A DNA stretch of 10,140 nucleotides from Enterobacteriaceae bacterium UBA3516 (lineage in GTDB: Bacteria > Pseudomonadota > Gammaproteobacteria > Enterobacterales > Enterobacteriaceae), in the NCBI GenBank assembly GCA_002377245.1, contig DFPL01000273.1, positions 158 through 10,297 of the forward strand, written 5' to 3'. Both the position numbers and the translations under genes were made by a program. Shown piece after piece: positions 1-6,153 of the stretch (its first letter is position 1; each line of letters begins with the position of its first letter). Below the pieces are notes generated by a model that was not told the DNA's origin, did not search any database, and worked only from the letters and a program-made list of their open reading frames with translations.

Positions 1-905
1 AACTTACGGATACCGTCCGCGAGTTTATCTACGGCCATAGGATCCTGGTTGTGCTGCCAGAAGAACTGCGCTTCGGTAATACGTTCCGGACGCGCTTTTA
101 CTTCGCCAGTGTAAGACAGTTTACGCTCGATAGCGCCTTCGCTCTCCGCCAGCTCTTTCAGCAGGCCTGGCGCGATGGTCAGACGGTCGCAGCCAGCCAG
201 TTCAAGGATTTCGCCGAGGTTACGGAAGCTTGCGCCCATCACCACGGTTTCGTAACCGTGCTGTTTGTAGTACTGGTAGATTTCTGTCACGGAAACCACG
301 CCTGGATCTTCAGCCGGCGCGTACTCTTTCTTATCCGTGTTAGATTTGTACCAGTCGAGGATACGGCCCACGAAAGGAGAGATCAGGTAAACGCCCGCTT
401 CTGCACATGCGCGCGCCTGCGCGAAGGAGAACAGCAGCGTCAGGTTACAGTTGATGCCTTCTTTTTCCAGCTGTTCTGCAGCACGGATACCCTGCCAGGT
501 TGAAGCCAGTTTGATCAGGATACGATCGTTGCTGATGCCTGCATCGTTGTACAGTTTGATCAGGTGTTTGGCTTTAGCGATAGAGGCTTCGGTGTCGTAG
601 GACAGACGGGCATCCACTTCAGTAGAGATACGACCCGGGATCAGCTTCAGGATTTCCAGACCGATATTCACTGCCAATTTGTCTGATGCATCAATAACCT
701 GCTGAGCGCGATCGCTGCTCTGGCTTTTTGCCCAGGCAATGGCGTCATCAATCAGTTTACGGTATTCAGGAATTTGGGCAGCGCCAAGAATCAGAGAAGG
801 GTTGGTGGTAGCGTCCTGCGGCTGATACAGCTTCATTGCCGCGATATCTCCGGTGTCAGCCACGACTGTCGTGTATTGACGCAGAGAAGTCAATTTATCC
901 GTCAT
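1..905 (-). CDS. talB: transaldolase B, 3' end cut by window edge
   Basis: Cytoplasmic transaldolase of the non-oxidative pentose phosphate pathway. It moves a dihydroxyacetone unit from sedoheptulose 7-phosphate to glyceraldehyde 3-phosphate, giving erythrose 4-phosphate and fructose 6-phosphate. Reading the minus strand from the ATG at 905-903 gives MTDKLTSLRQYTTVVADTGD, as in E. coli TalB. The family's catalytic residues are visible: Asp17, Glu96 in GRISTEVDAR, and the Schiff-base Lys132 in RILIKLASTW. The window holds 301 residues of an expected 317 or so and ends in DKLADGIRKF, so about 16 C-terminal residues lie beyond the left edge. The reading frame has no interruption. An AAAGAGAAA purine run lies about 8 bases before the ATG. 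It is divergent from yaaJ. Other transaldolases (TalA) are possible in principle, but the sequence and neighbourhood fit TalB. Confidence 0.97.
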   Translation of the reverse strand, partial: MTDKLTSLRQYTTVVADTGDIAAMKLYQPQDATTNPSLILGAAQIPEYRKLIDDAIAWAKSQSSDRAQQVIDASDKLAVNIGLEILKLIPGRISTEVDARLSYDTEASIAKAKHLIKLYNDAGISNDRILIKLASTWQGIRAAEQLEKEGINCNLTLLFSFAQARACAEAGVYLISPFVGRILDWYKSNTDKKEYAPAEDPGVVSVTEIYQYYKQHGYETVVMGASFRNLGEILELAGCDRLTIAPGLLKELAESEGAIERKLSYTGEVKARPERITEAQFFWQHNQDPMAVDKLADGIRK

Positions 906-955
906 GATAGTGTTTCTCTTTGAACTTGTTAGGGGGATGTAACCGGTCTTCCCTG

Positions 956-983
956 ATGATAACACGACGCACTGGCAGCGCAA
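956..983 (-). promoter_or_regulatory. talB promoter candidate
   Basis: On the minus strand, TTGCGC (978-983) is followed after 16 bases by TATCAT (956-961). TGT directly before it makes an extended -10 element. Transcription would start near 949, leaving a leader of about 45 bases before the talB ATG. Assignment is by eye from sigma-70 consensus elements. Confidence 0.5.
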
Positions 984-1092
984 CCGCGCAGTGAAGTTGC
1001 GTAATTATGGTAAACTCGATTGATTAATTGCCTGCGAAGTAGTGTGCTATTGACCATAGCGCCGCTTTTTATCCTGCGACCCGGCATAGACA

Positions 1093-1098
1093 AGAGGG
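1093..1098 (+). promoter_or_regulatory. yaaJ ribosome binding site
   Basis: AGAGGG lies 6 bases before the ATG at 1105 but abuts the in-frame ATG at 1099. Normal Shine-Dalgarno spacing therefore favours 1105, which also gives the MPEFF start expected from E. coli YaaJ. Confidence 0.65.
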
Positions 1099-1104
1099 AT
1101 GTTA

Positions 1105-2550
1105 ATGCCTGAATTTTTTTCTTTTATCAGTGAAATACTGTGGGGTTCATTGATGCTTTATCTGCTGCTTGCGGTGGGCATCTGGTTCGCATTTCGCAGT
1201 AAATTTATTCCCTTCAGATTGCGAAGTGATTTTTTTCAAAATCTCAAAAGCCAGGGCGGCGCACACGCCGGTGGCTTAACATCTTATCAAGCTTTATTCC
1301 TGAGCCTCGCAGGCAGAATGGGCACGGGTAATTTAGCCGGTGTCGCGCTGGCTATCAGTGCTGGCGGCCCTGGCGCTATATTCTGGATGTGGGTGTCAGC
1401 GCTTATTAGTATGACAACCTGCTTTGCCGAATCGACGCTGGCGCAACTTTATAAAGAGCGCGGTGCGAATCAGGAGTTCAGGGGAGGCCCGGCCTGGTAT
1501 ATGTCTCGCGGTCTTGGCATGCGCTGGATGGGCGTGCTTTTCTCCATTATTCTGCTCCTCACTTATGGACTGTTGTTTAACACCATTCAGGCCAATTCGG
1601 TGGTGCGCGCGGTCCACTATGCCTGGCATATCCCTGAACTTTATACAGGCGGGTTCTTGGCCTGTATGCTTCTGATTTTGCTAACTAAGGGTCTGCGTGA
1701 CATTGCCCGTTTTATGCAGTGGGTGGTGCCTATTATGGCTTTCGTTTGGGTGGTCATGAGTATCGGTATTGGTATCGATAACATCACCCGTCTGCCCGGC
1801 GTGATGGCCACCATTTTACAAAGTGCATTTGGCTGGCAGGAAGCGGCGGCAGGCGCAATGGGATATACCCTGAGCCAGGCGCTGACCAGCGGCTTTCAGC
1901 GAAGTATGTATTCCAATGAAGCGGGCATGGGGTCGACGCCCAATGCCGCCGCCGCCGCGTCTGCGTCACACCCCGCAGCACAGGGATTCGTTCAGATGAT
2001 TGGGGTCGTGGTCGATACTTTTATGGTATGTACCGCCAGCGCATTCATTCTCATGCTGGCAGATATCAGCCCCACGGATAATGCCGTAAGTGGCGTACAA
2101 CAAGTGCAAGAAGCGATGGTCGCGTTAACCGGCGAATGGGGAGCCAGTTTTGTCGCCGTTATTATTTTTATGTTCGCCTTTAATTCCATCGCGACAAACT
2201 ACGTTTATGCAGAAAATAATCTTATCTTCCTGAAATTAAACAATGCGCGAAATCGCTGGCTTTTACGTTGTGGGATTGTATTGATGATTCTCGTCGGCTC
2301 ACAACTTCGCGTTCCCCTGCTCTGGCATCTTGCCGATGTGCTGATGGCGTTTATGGCTATCACGAACCTGATCGCCATTTTGTTGCTGTCCCCCGTTGTT
2401 AGCATTATTGCGGGCGATTATTTACGCCAACGCAAACTGGGAATCTTGCCGGTTTTCGACGCCAGTCGTTACCCTGAAATTCAGCGCCAGTTAGCACCCG
2501 ATACCTGGCATAGTAAGGTTGAGCTACGTCCGGACAATCGCAACTATTGA
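1105..2550 (+). CDS. yaaJ: AGCS-family sodium:alanine/glycine symporter YaaJ
   Basis: Inner-membrane transporter of the alanine/glycine:cation symporter family (TC 2.A.25). Family members couple amino-acid uptake to Na+ or H+; the substrate of YaaJ itself cannot be read from sequence. The 481-residue protein (about 476 in E. coli) is strongly hydrophobic with roughly ten or eleven predicted membrane segments. Family-typical stretches are RMGTGNLAGVALAISAGGPG (71-90), FRGGPAWYMSRGLGMRWMG (about 125-143) and NEAGMGSTPNAAAAA (271-285). The C-terminal cytoplasmic tail RQRKLGILPVFD (441-452) resembles E. coli, but the last ten or so residues differ. The in-frame ATG at 1099 is rejected because it abuts the ribosome binding site. 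A weak promoter guess is TGC-TATTGA at 1045-1053. yaaA follows 57 bases downstream on the same strand. Confidence 0.92.
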   Translation: MPEFFSFISEILWGSLMLYLLLAVGIWFAFRSKFIPFRLRSDFFQNLKSQGGAHAGGLTSYQALFLSLAGRMGTGNLAGVALAISAGGPGAIFWMWVSALISMTTCFAESTLAQLYKERGANQEFRGGPAWYMSRGLGMRWMGVLFSIILLLTYGLLFNTIQANSVVRAVHYAWHIPELYTGGFLACMLLILLTKGLRDIARFMQWVVPIMAFVWVVMSIGIGIDNITRLPGVMATILQSAFGWQEAAAGAMGYTLSQALTSGFQRSMYSNEAGMGSTPNAAAAASASHPAAQGFVQMIGVVVDTFMVCTASAFILMLADISPTDNAVSGVQQVQEAMVALTGEWGASFVAVIIFMFAFNSIATNYVYAENNLIFLKLNNARNRWLLRCGIVLMILVGSQLRVPLLWHLADVLMAFMAITNLIAILLLSPVVSIIAGDYLRQRKLGILPVFDASRYPEIQRQLAPDTWHSKVELRPDNRNY

Positions 2551-2569
2551 TCAATACCCCCTGCTTTTT

Positions 2570-2578
2570 TGTTAAAAT
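2570..2578 (+). promoter_or_regulatory. possible extended -10 element for yaaA
   Basis: TGTTAAAAT is an extended -10 (TGn plus TAAAAT) 29 bases before the yaaA ATG. It would allow transcription from about 2585, independent of yaaJ. TTGATC at 2547-2552 is 20 bases upstream, too far for a good -35. In E. coli yaaA is induced by peroxide through OxyR, but I do not see a clear OxyR site here. Confidence 0.35.
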
Positions 2579-2596
2579 CAGCAACAAATTCCCTGC

Positions 2597-2601
2597 AAGG
2601 A
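2597..2601 (+). promoter_or_regulatory. yaaA ribosome binding site
   Basis: AAGGA lies 6 bases before the ATG at 2608. It decides the start against the upstream in-frame ATG at 2569, which would add 13 residues unlike any I know in the family. Confidence 0.75.
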
Positions 2602-2607
2602 CTGAAT

Positions 2608-3381
2608 ATGCTGATTCTCATTTCACCCGCCAAAACGCTGGATTATCAGAGCGAGCTGGCCACGACGCGCTTCACTCAGCCTGAGCTGCTGGACCATTCT
2701 CAGCAGCTCATTGATGTTGCTCGCCAGCTGACTGCGCCGCAAATCAAATCTTTAATGGGGATTAGCGATAAGTTAGCCGATCTGAACGCCACCCGCTTCC
2801 ACGACTGGCAACCGGACTTCACGTTGAAAAATGCCCGCCAGGCTATTCTGGCCTTCAAGGGCGACGTTTATACCGGCTTACAGGCAGAGACCTTCTCCGA
2901 GGCTGATTTCGACTTCGCTCAACAGCATTTGCGTATGCTGTCTGGTCTCTATGGCGTGTTACGTCCGCTGGATTTGATGCAACCTTATCGCCTGGAGATG
3001 GGGATTCGACTGGAAAACGCGAAAGGCAAAGATCTCTACCAGTTCTGGGGCGATACCATTACTCAGAAACTGAATGAGGCTATCAAGGCACAGGGCGACG
3101 ACGTGGTGGTCAACCTGGCTTCAGATGAATACTTTAAATCAGTGAAGCCAAAGAGTCTGAATGCGCAAATCATCAAACCGGTCTTTCTGGATGAGAAAAA
3201 CGGCAAGTTCAAAGTCATTAGCTTCTATGCCAAGAAAGCGCGTGGACTGATGAGCCGTTACATTATTGAAAAACGTCTGACGAAGCCTGAACAGTTAACC
3301 GGCTTTAACAGTGAAGGCTATTTCTTTGACGAAGAGCAGTCGGGGAAAGGTGAGCTGGTGTTTAAACGTCACGAGCAGTAA
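2608..3381 (+). CDS. yaaA: peroxide stress resistance protein YaaA
   Basis: Cytoplasmic YaaA/UPF0246-family protein of 257 residues (258 in E. coli). In E. coli it belongs to the OxyR regulon and limits free iron, and so DNA and protein damage, during hydrogen peroxide stress. The molecular mechanism is not settled; DNA binding has been reported for the fold. The start MLILISPAKTLDYQ and the conserved blocks FHDWQPDF, AFKGDVYTGLQAETF, LSGLYGVLRPLDLMQPYRLE, NLASDEYF and FYAKKARGLMSRYI all match the family. The start at 2608 is chosen from the AAGGA site and the expected N-terminus. It lies downstream of yaaJ on the same strand and converges with yaaX, with a hairpin between them. Only the C-terminal tail (EEQSGKGELVFKRHEQ) is slightly different from E. 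coli. Confidence 0.95.
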   Translation: MLILISPAKTLDYQSELATTRFTQPELLDHSQQLIDVARQLTAPQIKSLMGISDKLADLNATRFHDWQPDFTLKNARQAILAFKGDVYTGLQAETFSEADFDFAQQHLRMLSGLYGVLRPLDLMQPYRLEMGIRLENAKGKDLYQFWGDTITQKLNEAIKAQGDDVVVNLASDEYFKSVKPKSLNAQIIKPVFLDEKNGKFKVISFYAKKARGLMSRYIIEKRLTKPEQLTGFNSEGYFFDEEQSGKGELVFKRHEQ

Positions 3382-3387
3382 TGACGT

Positions 3388-3413
3388 TTCCCCTCTCCGC
3401 CCGGAGAGGGGAA
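3388..3413. terminator. hairpin between convergent yaaA and yaaX
   Basis: TTCCCCTCTCC (3388-3398) pairs perfectly with GGAGAGGGGAA (3403-3413) around a GCCC loop: 11 bp, GC-rich. It begins 7 bases after the yaaA stop and ends 10 bases before the yaaX stop. Neither strand carries a long T tract afterwards, so it may be a weak or bidirectional terminator or an RNA-stabilising stem. Confidence 0.6.
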
Positions 3414-3422
3414 TCAGTAGCA

Positions 3423-3707
3423 TTAGCGACGCCAGCCCGGATCGCGATCGTCGTGTCGGTCATCATGGCGATCGTCATGGTGGTCACGAAACGCTTCACG
3501 ATGTGGCCGCCAATGGTTGTCCCGCATCTCATAGTGACGGTTCCACCAGTCATGGTCACGCCAGCGCCCGCCATCCCAACGGTTTCCGTGATTGTCACTG
3601 TCGCCAATTTGCAGTTTGACTGCCGGCACGAGGGTAATTTCTGCAGCCTGTGCCGCCAGCGGAGCCACCATCACCAACGAAAGCGCTAAGAATACAGGTT
3701 TTAACAT
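3423..3707 (-). CDS. yaaX: small exported DUF2502 protein YaaX
   Basis: Unknown function. The 94-residue product (98 in E. coli) opens with a typical Sec signal peptide: a positively charged start (MLK), a hydrophobic core VFLALSLVMVAPLA and an AQA-AE cleavage site near residue 21, so it should be periplasmic or outside the cell. Mature residues 23-67 (EITLVPAVKLQIGD, DNHGNRWDGGRWRDHDWW, NRHYEMRDNHW) follow the DUF2502 pattern shared with E. coli YaaX. The rest is a low-complexity tail with three HDDR repeats, very unlike the proline/histidine tail I recall from E. coli. The start is firm: AAGGAG sits 6 bases before the ATG. It lies downstream of thrC on the same strand but is separated from it by a strong terminator. 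The His- and Asp-rich tail could bind metal, but that is a guess. Confidence 0.88.
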   Translation of the reverse strand: MLKPVFLALSLVMVAPLAAQAAEITLVPAVKLQIGDSDNHGNRWDGGRWRDHDWWNRHYEMRDNHWRPHREAFRDHHDDRHDDRHDDRDPGWRR

Positions 3708-3721
3708 GGGTTACTCCTTGG

Positions 3722-3749
3722 TTCATCTTGCCCGTTATGGGCCGATGAA
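3722..3749 (-). promoter_or_regulatory. inverted repeat next to the yaaX ribosome binding site
   Basis: TTCATC (3722-3727) and GCCC (3730-3733) pair with GGGC (3739-3742) and GATGAA (3744-3749) around GTTAT, with a small unequal bulge. In yaaX mRNA the hairpin would end two bases before the AAGGAG site (3714-3719). It could be an RNA switch, a protein operator or chance. Confidence 0.35.
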
Positions 3750-3881
3750 AGGAGCTTAAGCAAAGTGATGTCCGCTTGTTATTCTCTGCAATCCTAATCT
3801 TTAAGTGCCCGCATTTATTGGGAATTTCTACATTTTTCCTGCGCAATGCCTCCGCAATTTCTCCGTATTTGCGCGAAAAAA

Positions 3882-3912
3882 AAGCCGGGTTGCAATGATG
3901 CACACCCGGCTT
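3882..3912 (-). terminator. thrLABC operon terminator
   Basis: On the minus strand AAGCCGGGT (3904-3912) pairs with ACCCGGCTT (3882-3890). The stem is extended by an inner TGCA/TGCA pairing with one bulged base and an ATGA-type loop. It is followed by a run of eight T (3876-3883 on the plus strand are A). It starts 20 bases after the thrC stop, as a classic intrinsic terminator. Confidence 0.88.
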
Positions 3913-3932
3913 GTAGAAAGGTCGTCTAATGC

Positions 3933-5219
3933 TTACGCTTTGCTCATCATCAGCTTACGTAATTGTGCAAAGTCGGCAGGCAGATGGTGAGACAAAAGCT
4001 CAAGGTCAGCACGCTCTGCCAGCTCTTTCGGCAGCACCAGCGGCTCGCCCAGAATCTCTTCCACGCTCTCTTTGAATTTTGCCGGATGCGCGGTGCCGAG
4101 GAACAAACCGTATTCACCAGGGTGCAGCTGATCGCGCAGTGCACGGTACGCGATGGCTGCATGGGGCTCGGAGAGATAGCCTTTACCCTTCAACTCACGC
4201 ATGGTTTCTTTGGTGGTTTCGTCGCTAATGGCCGCATAGCCCAGTTCGTTCAGACGCCAGATTTTGCGGCGGAACAACTCTTCAACACGTGGCCAGTTGT
4301 TCGGCTGGCTGACGTCCATTGCGTTTGACAGCGTCGCCTGCGTTGCTTTCGGCTTCCACTCCCCTTCCTGCAGGAAGCGCGGCACGGTGTCATTGGCGTT
4401 GGTGGCAGCGATAAAGCGCTTGATTGGCAGCCCCAGAGATTTCGCCAGCAGACCGGCGGTCAGATCGCCGAAGTTGCCGCTTGGAACAGAGACGACCAGT
4501 TGGTTACGGGCTTCCTGCGGAAGCTGCGCCACCGCTTCAAAGTAGTAACAAATCTGCGCCAGCAGGCGGCTGATGTTAATGGAGTTGGCGGAGTTCAGTC
4601 CCAGCGCGACTTTCAGTTCTTCATCATCAAAAGCCTGTTTGACCAGCGCCTGGCAGGCATCAAAGTCAGCATCAATGGCGACCGTTTCGATGTTGCCACC
4701 CAGCGTACAGAACAGTTTTTCCTGCAGTGGGCTGATTTTGCCGTTCGGGTAGAGAATAACCACGCGCACGTTTTTCAGACCGTAAAACGCATGGGCAACC
4801 GCCGCACCGGTATCACCTGAGGTCGCGGTGAGAATGGTCACCGGCTTGTCGCCGCTGATGGTGGTCAGCATCTGCGCCATAAAGCGCCCGCCGAAGTCTT
4901 TGAAGGCCAGCGTTGGGCCGTGGAACAGCTCCAGGCAGCCAATGTCGCTTTCGACCGCCTTCACCGGAGCCGGGAAAGCGAAGGCGTCACGGACGCGCGC
5001 TTCCAGGATCTCCTGCGGCAGTTCATCGCCGATAAAGGCACCGAGGATCTTTGCACTGCGGGTGATGAAATCCTGATCCAGCATTTCATCAATTTCTGTC
5101 AGGCTAAATTCCGGCAGATCGTGCGGAAAAAAGAGCCCCTGATTCTTGCCCAGGCCTTGCGTGATGGCCTGTGCGAAGCTGACCTGTTCGTTGTGATCTT
5201 TTAAGTTATAGAGTTTCAT
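3933..5219 (-). CDS. thrC: threonine synthase
   Basis: Pyridoxal-phosphate enzyme that converts O-phospho-L-homoserine and water to L-threonine and phosphate, the last step of threonine synthesis in the cytoplasm. It has 428 residues, the usual length for the enterobacterial enzyme. The N-terminal domain MKLYNLKDHNEQVSFAQA is typical. The PLP-binding lysine is Lys107 in HGPTLAFKDFGGRF, and the cofactor phosphate loop is in TATSGDTGAAVAHAF (about 131-145). SVPSGNFGDLTAGL and the C-terminal FLGTAHPAKF are further conserved blocks. The gene starts only 3 bases after the thrB stop, and its GGGAT ribosome binding site overlaps the end of thrB, so translation is probably coupled. It is the last gene of the operon, followed by a strong terminator. 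Confidence 0.98.
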   Translation of the reverse strand: MKLYNLKDHNEQVSFAQAITQGLGKNQGLFFPHDLPEFSLTEIDEMLDQDFITRSAKILGAFIGDELPQEILEARVRDAFAFPAPVKAVESDIGCLELFHGPTLAFKDFGGRFMAQMLTTISGDKPVTILTATSGDTGAAVAHAFYGLKNVRVVILYPNGKISPLQEKLFCTLGGNIETVAIDADFDACQALVKQAFDDEELKVALGLNSANSINISRLLAQICYYFEAVAQLPQEARNQLVVSVPSGNFGDLTAGLLAKSLGLPIKRFIAATNANDTVPRFLQEGEWKPKATQATLSNAMDVSQPNNWPRVEELFRRKIWRLNELGYAAISDETTKETMRELKGKGYLSEPHAAIAYRALRDQLHPGEYGLFLGTAHPAKFKESVEEILGEPLVLPKELAERADLELLSHHLPADFAQLRKLMMSKA

Positions 5220-5222
5220 TGG

Positions 5223-6152
5223 TTATCCCACTACTCGTGCACCCGTCGTATCCAGACGGCAAATATGAACAAAGCCTTCCTGATTTTGCAAATAGTGTTT
5301 GCTCAGCCAGTCTGCCACACGCTGCGCCGTTTCGGTTTTATCGCATAACGCAAACAGCGTCGGACCCGACCCGGAAATCCCGCAGGAGATGGCGCCGATA
5401 TCCGCCACCGCCTGGCGCGCTTCATTAAAGCCCGGCAGCAGTTTGGTGCGGTACGGCTCTGCAATGACATCTTTCATCAACTTAGCGGCAAGCGCAGGCT
5501 GGCGTGAATAGCAGGCGTGAATAAAGCCGGCCAGATGCCGCCCGTGGGCGATACAGTCCTGACGACGATACTGCGCCGGCAGAATAGCGCGCGCTTCCGC
5601 CGTCGAGACTTTAATCCCTGGATAAGCAAGCACCCATAACCACTCATCAAAGCATGGCACCTGTTGGCTAATAATGTCGTTTTCCTCGATCATCAATTGC
5701 ATGCCGCCGAGGAAGCAAGGCGCGACGTTGTCGTAATGAATGCTGCCAGAGATGCGTCCTTCCAGCTCGCCCATGATCGCCAGCATTTTGCTGTCGTTCA
5801 GCGGCTTACCGCAGTATTCATTCATGGCGACCAATGCGGCAACCACGGAACAGGCGCTGGAACCCAGGCCTGATCCAATCGGCATGTTTTTTTCAAGCGT
5901 CATCGCCACCGGAACGGTTTTACCGATTTCCTGACAGAAACGCTCCCAGCACTGATAAACGATATTCTCTTTCGGGTTAGTGGGCAGTTTATTGGCAAAA
6001 CGCCCCAGATTCTGAAGGCTAAAACTGTCAGCCGCCTCAACAGAAACGTTGTCCCCCAGTAACGTGCCATCCACAGGCGTTACCGCAGCGCCCAGTACAT
6101 CAAAACCTACGCTCATATTGGCACTGGAGGCCGGAGCATATACTTTCACCAT
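5223..6152 (-). CDS. thrB: homoserine kinase
   Basis: GHMP-family kinase that phosphorylates L-homoserine with ATP to O-phospho-L-homoserine, the substrate of ThrC. It has 309 residues (310 in E. coli). The start MVKVYAPASSANMSVGFDVL is characteristic. The ATP-binding GHMP loop is PIGSGLGSSA (91-100), and a C-terminal ISGSGPTLFALCD motif closes the active site in this family. An upstream in-frame ATG at 6203 lies inside thrA and is rejected, because TGGGAG at 6159-6164 is 6 bases from the ATG at 6152. Only one base separates the thrA stop from this ATG, pointing to translational coupling. The C-terminus ends in ARVVG, slightly shorter than in E. coli. Confidence 0.98.
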   Translation of the reverse strand: MVKVYAPASSANMSVGFDVLGAAVTPVDGTLLGDNVSVEAADSFSLQNLGRFANKLPTNPKENIVYQCWERFCQEIGKTVPVAMTLEKNMPIGSGLGSSACSVVAALVAMNEYCGKPLNDSKMLAIMGELEGRISGSIHYDNVAPCFLGGMQLMIEENDIISQQVPCFDEWLWVLAYPGIKVSTAEARAILPAQYRRQDCIAHGRHLAGFIHACYSRQPALAAKLMKDVIAEPYRTKLLPGFNEARQAVADIGAISCGISGSGPTLFALCDKTETAQRVADWLSKHYLQNQEGFVHICRLDTTGARVVG

Positions 6153-6153
6153 C

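Noticed and set aside
51..503. Plus-strand frame of 150 codons at the left edge.
   Set aside because: Shadow of talB, which is intact on the other strand with all catalytic residues.
2569..2607. Upstream in-frame ATG for yaaA.
   Set aside because: It precedes the AAGGA site used by the ATG at 2608, lies within the likely promoter, and adds residues foreign to the family.
3381..3689. Plus-strand frame of 102 codons starting at the yaaA stop, looking hydrophobic.
   Set aside because: It is antisense to yaaX; complementing His/Asp codons gives Val, Met and Ile. The yaaX frame has a signal peptide, a strong ribosome binding site and known homologues.
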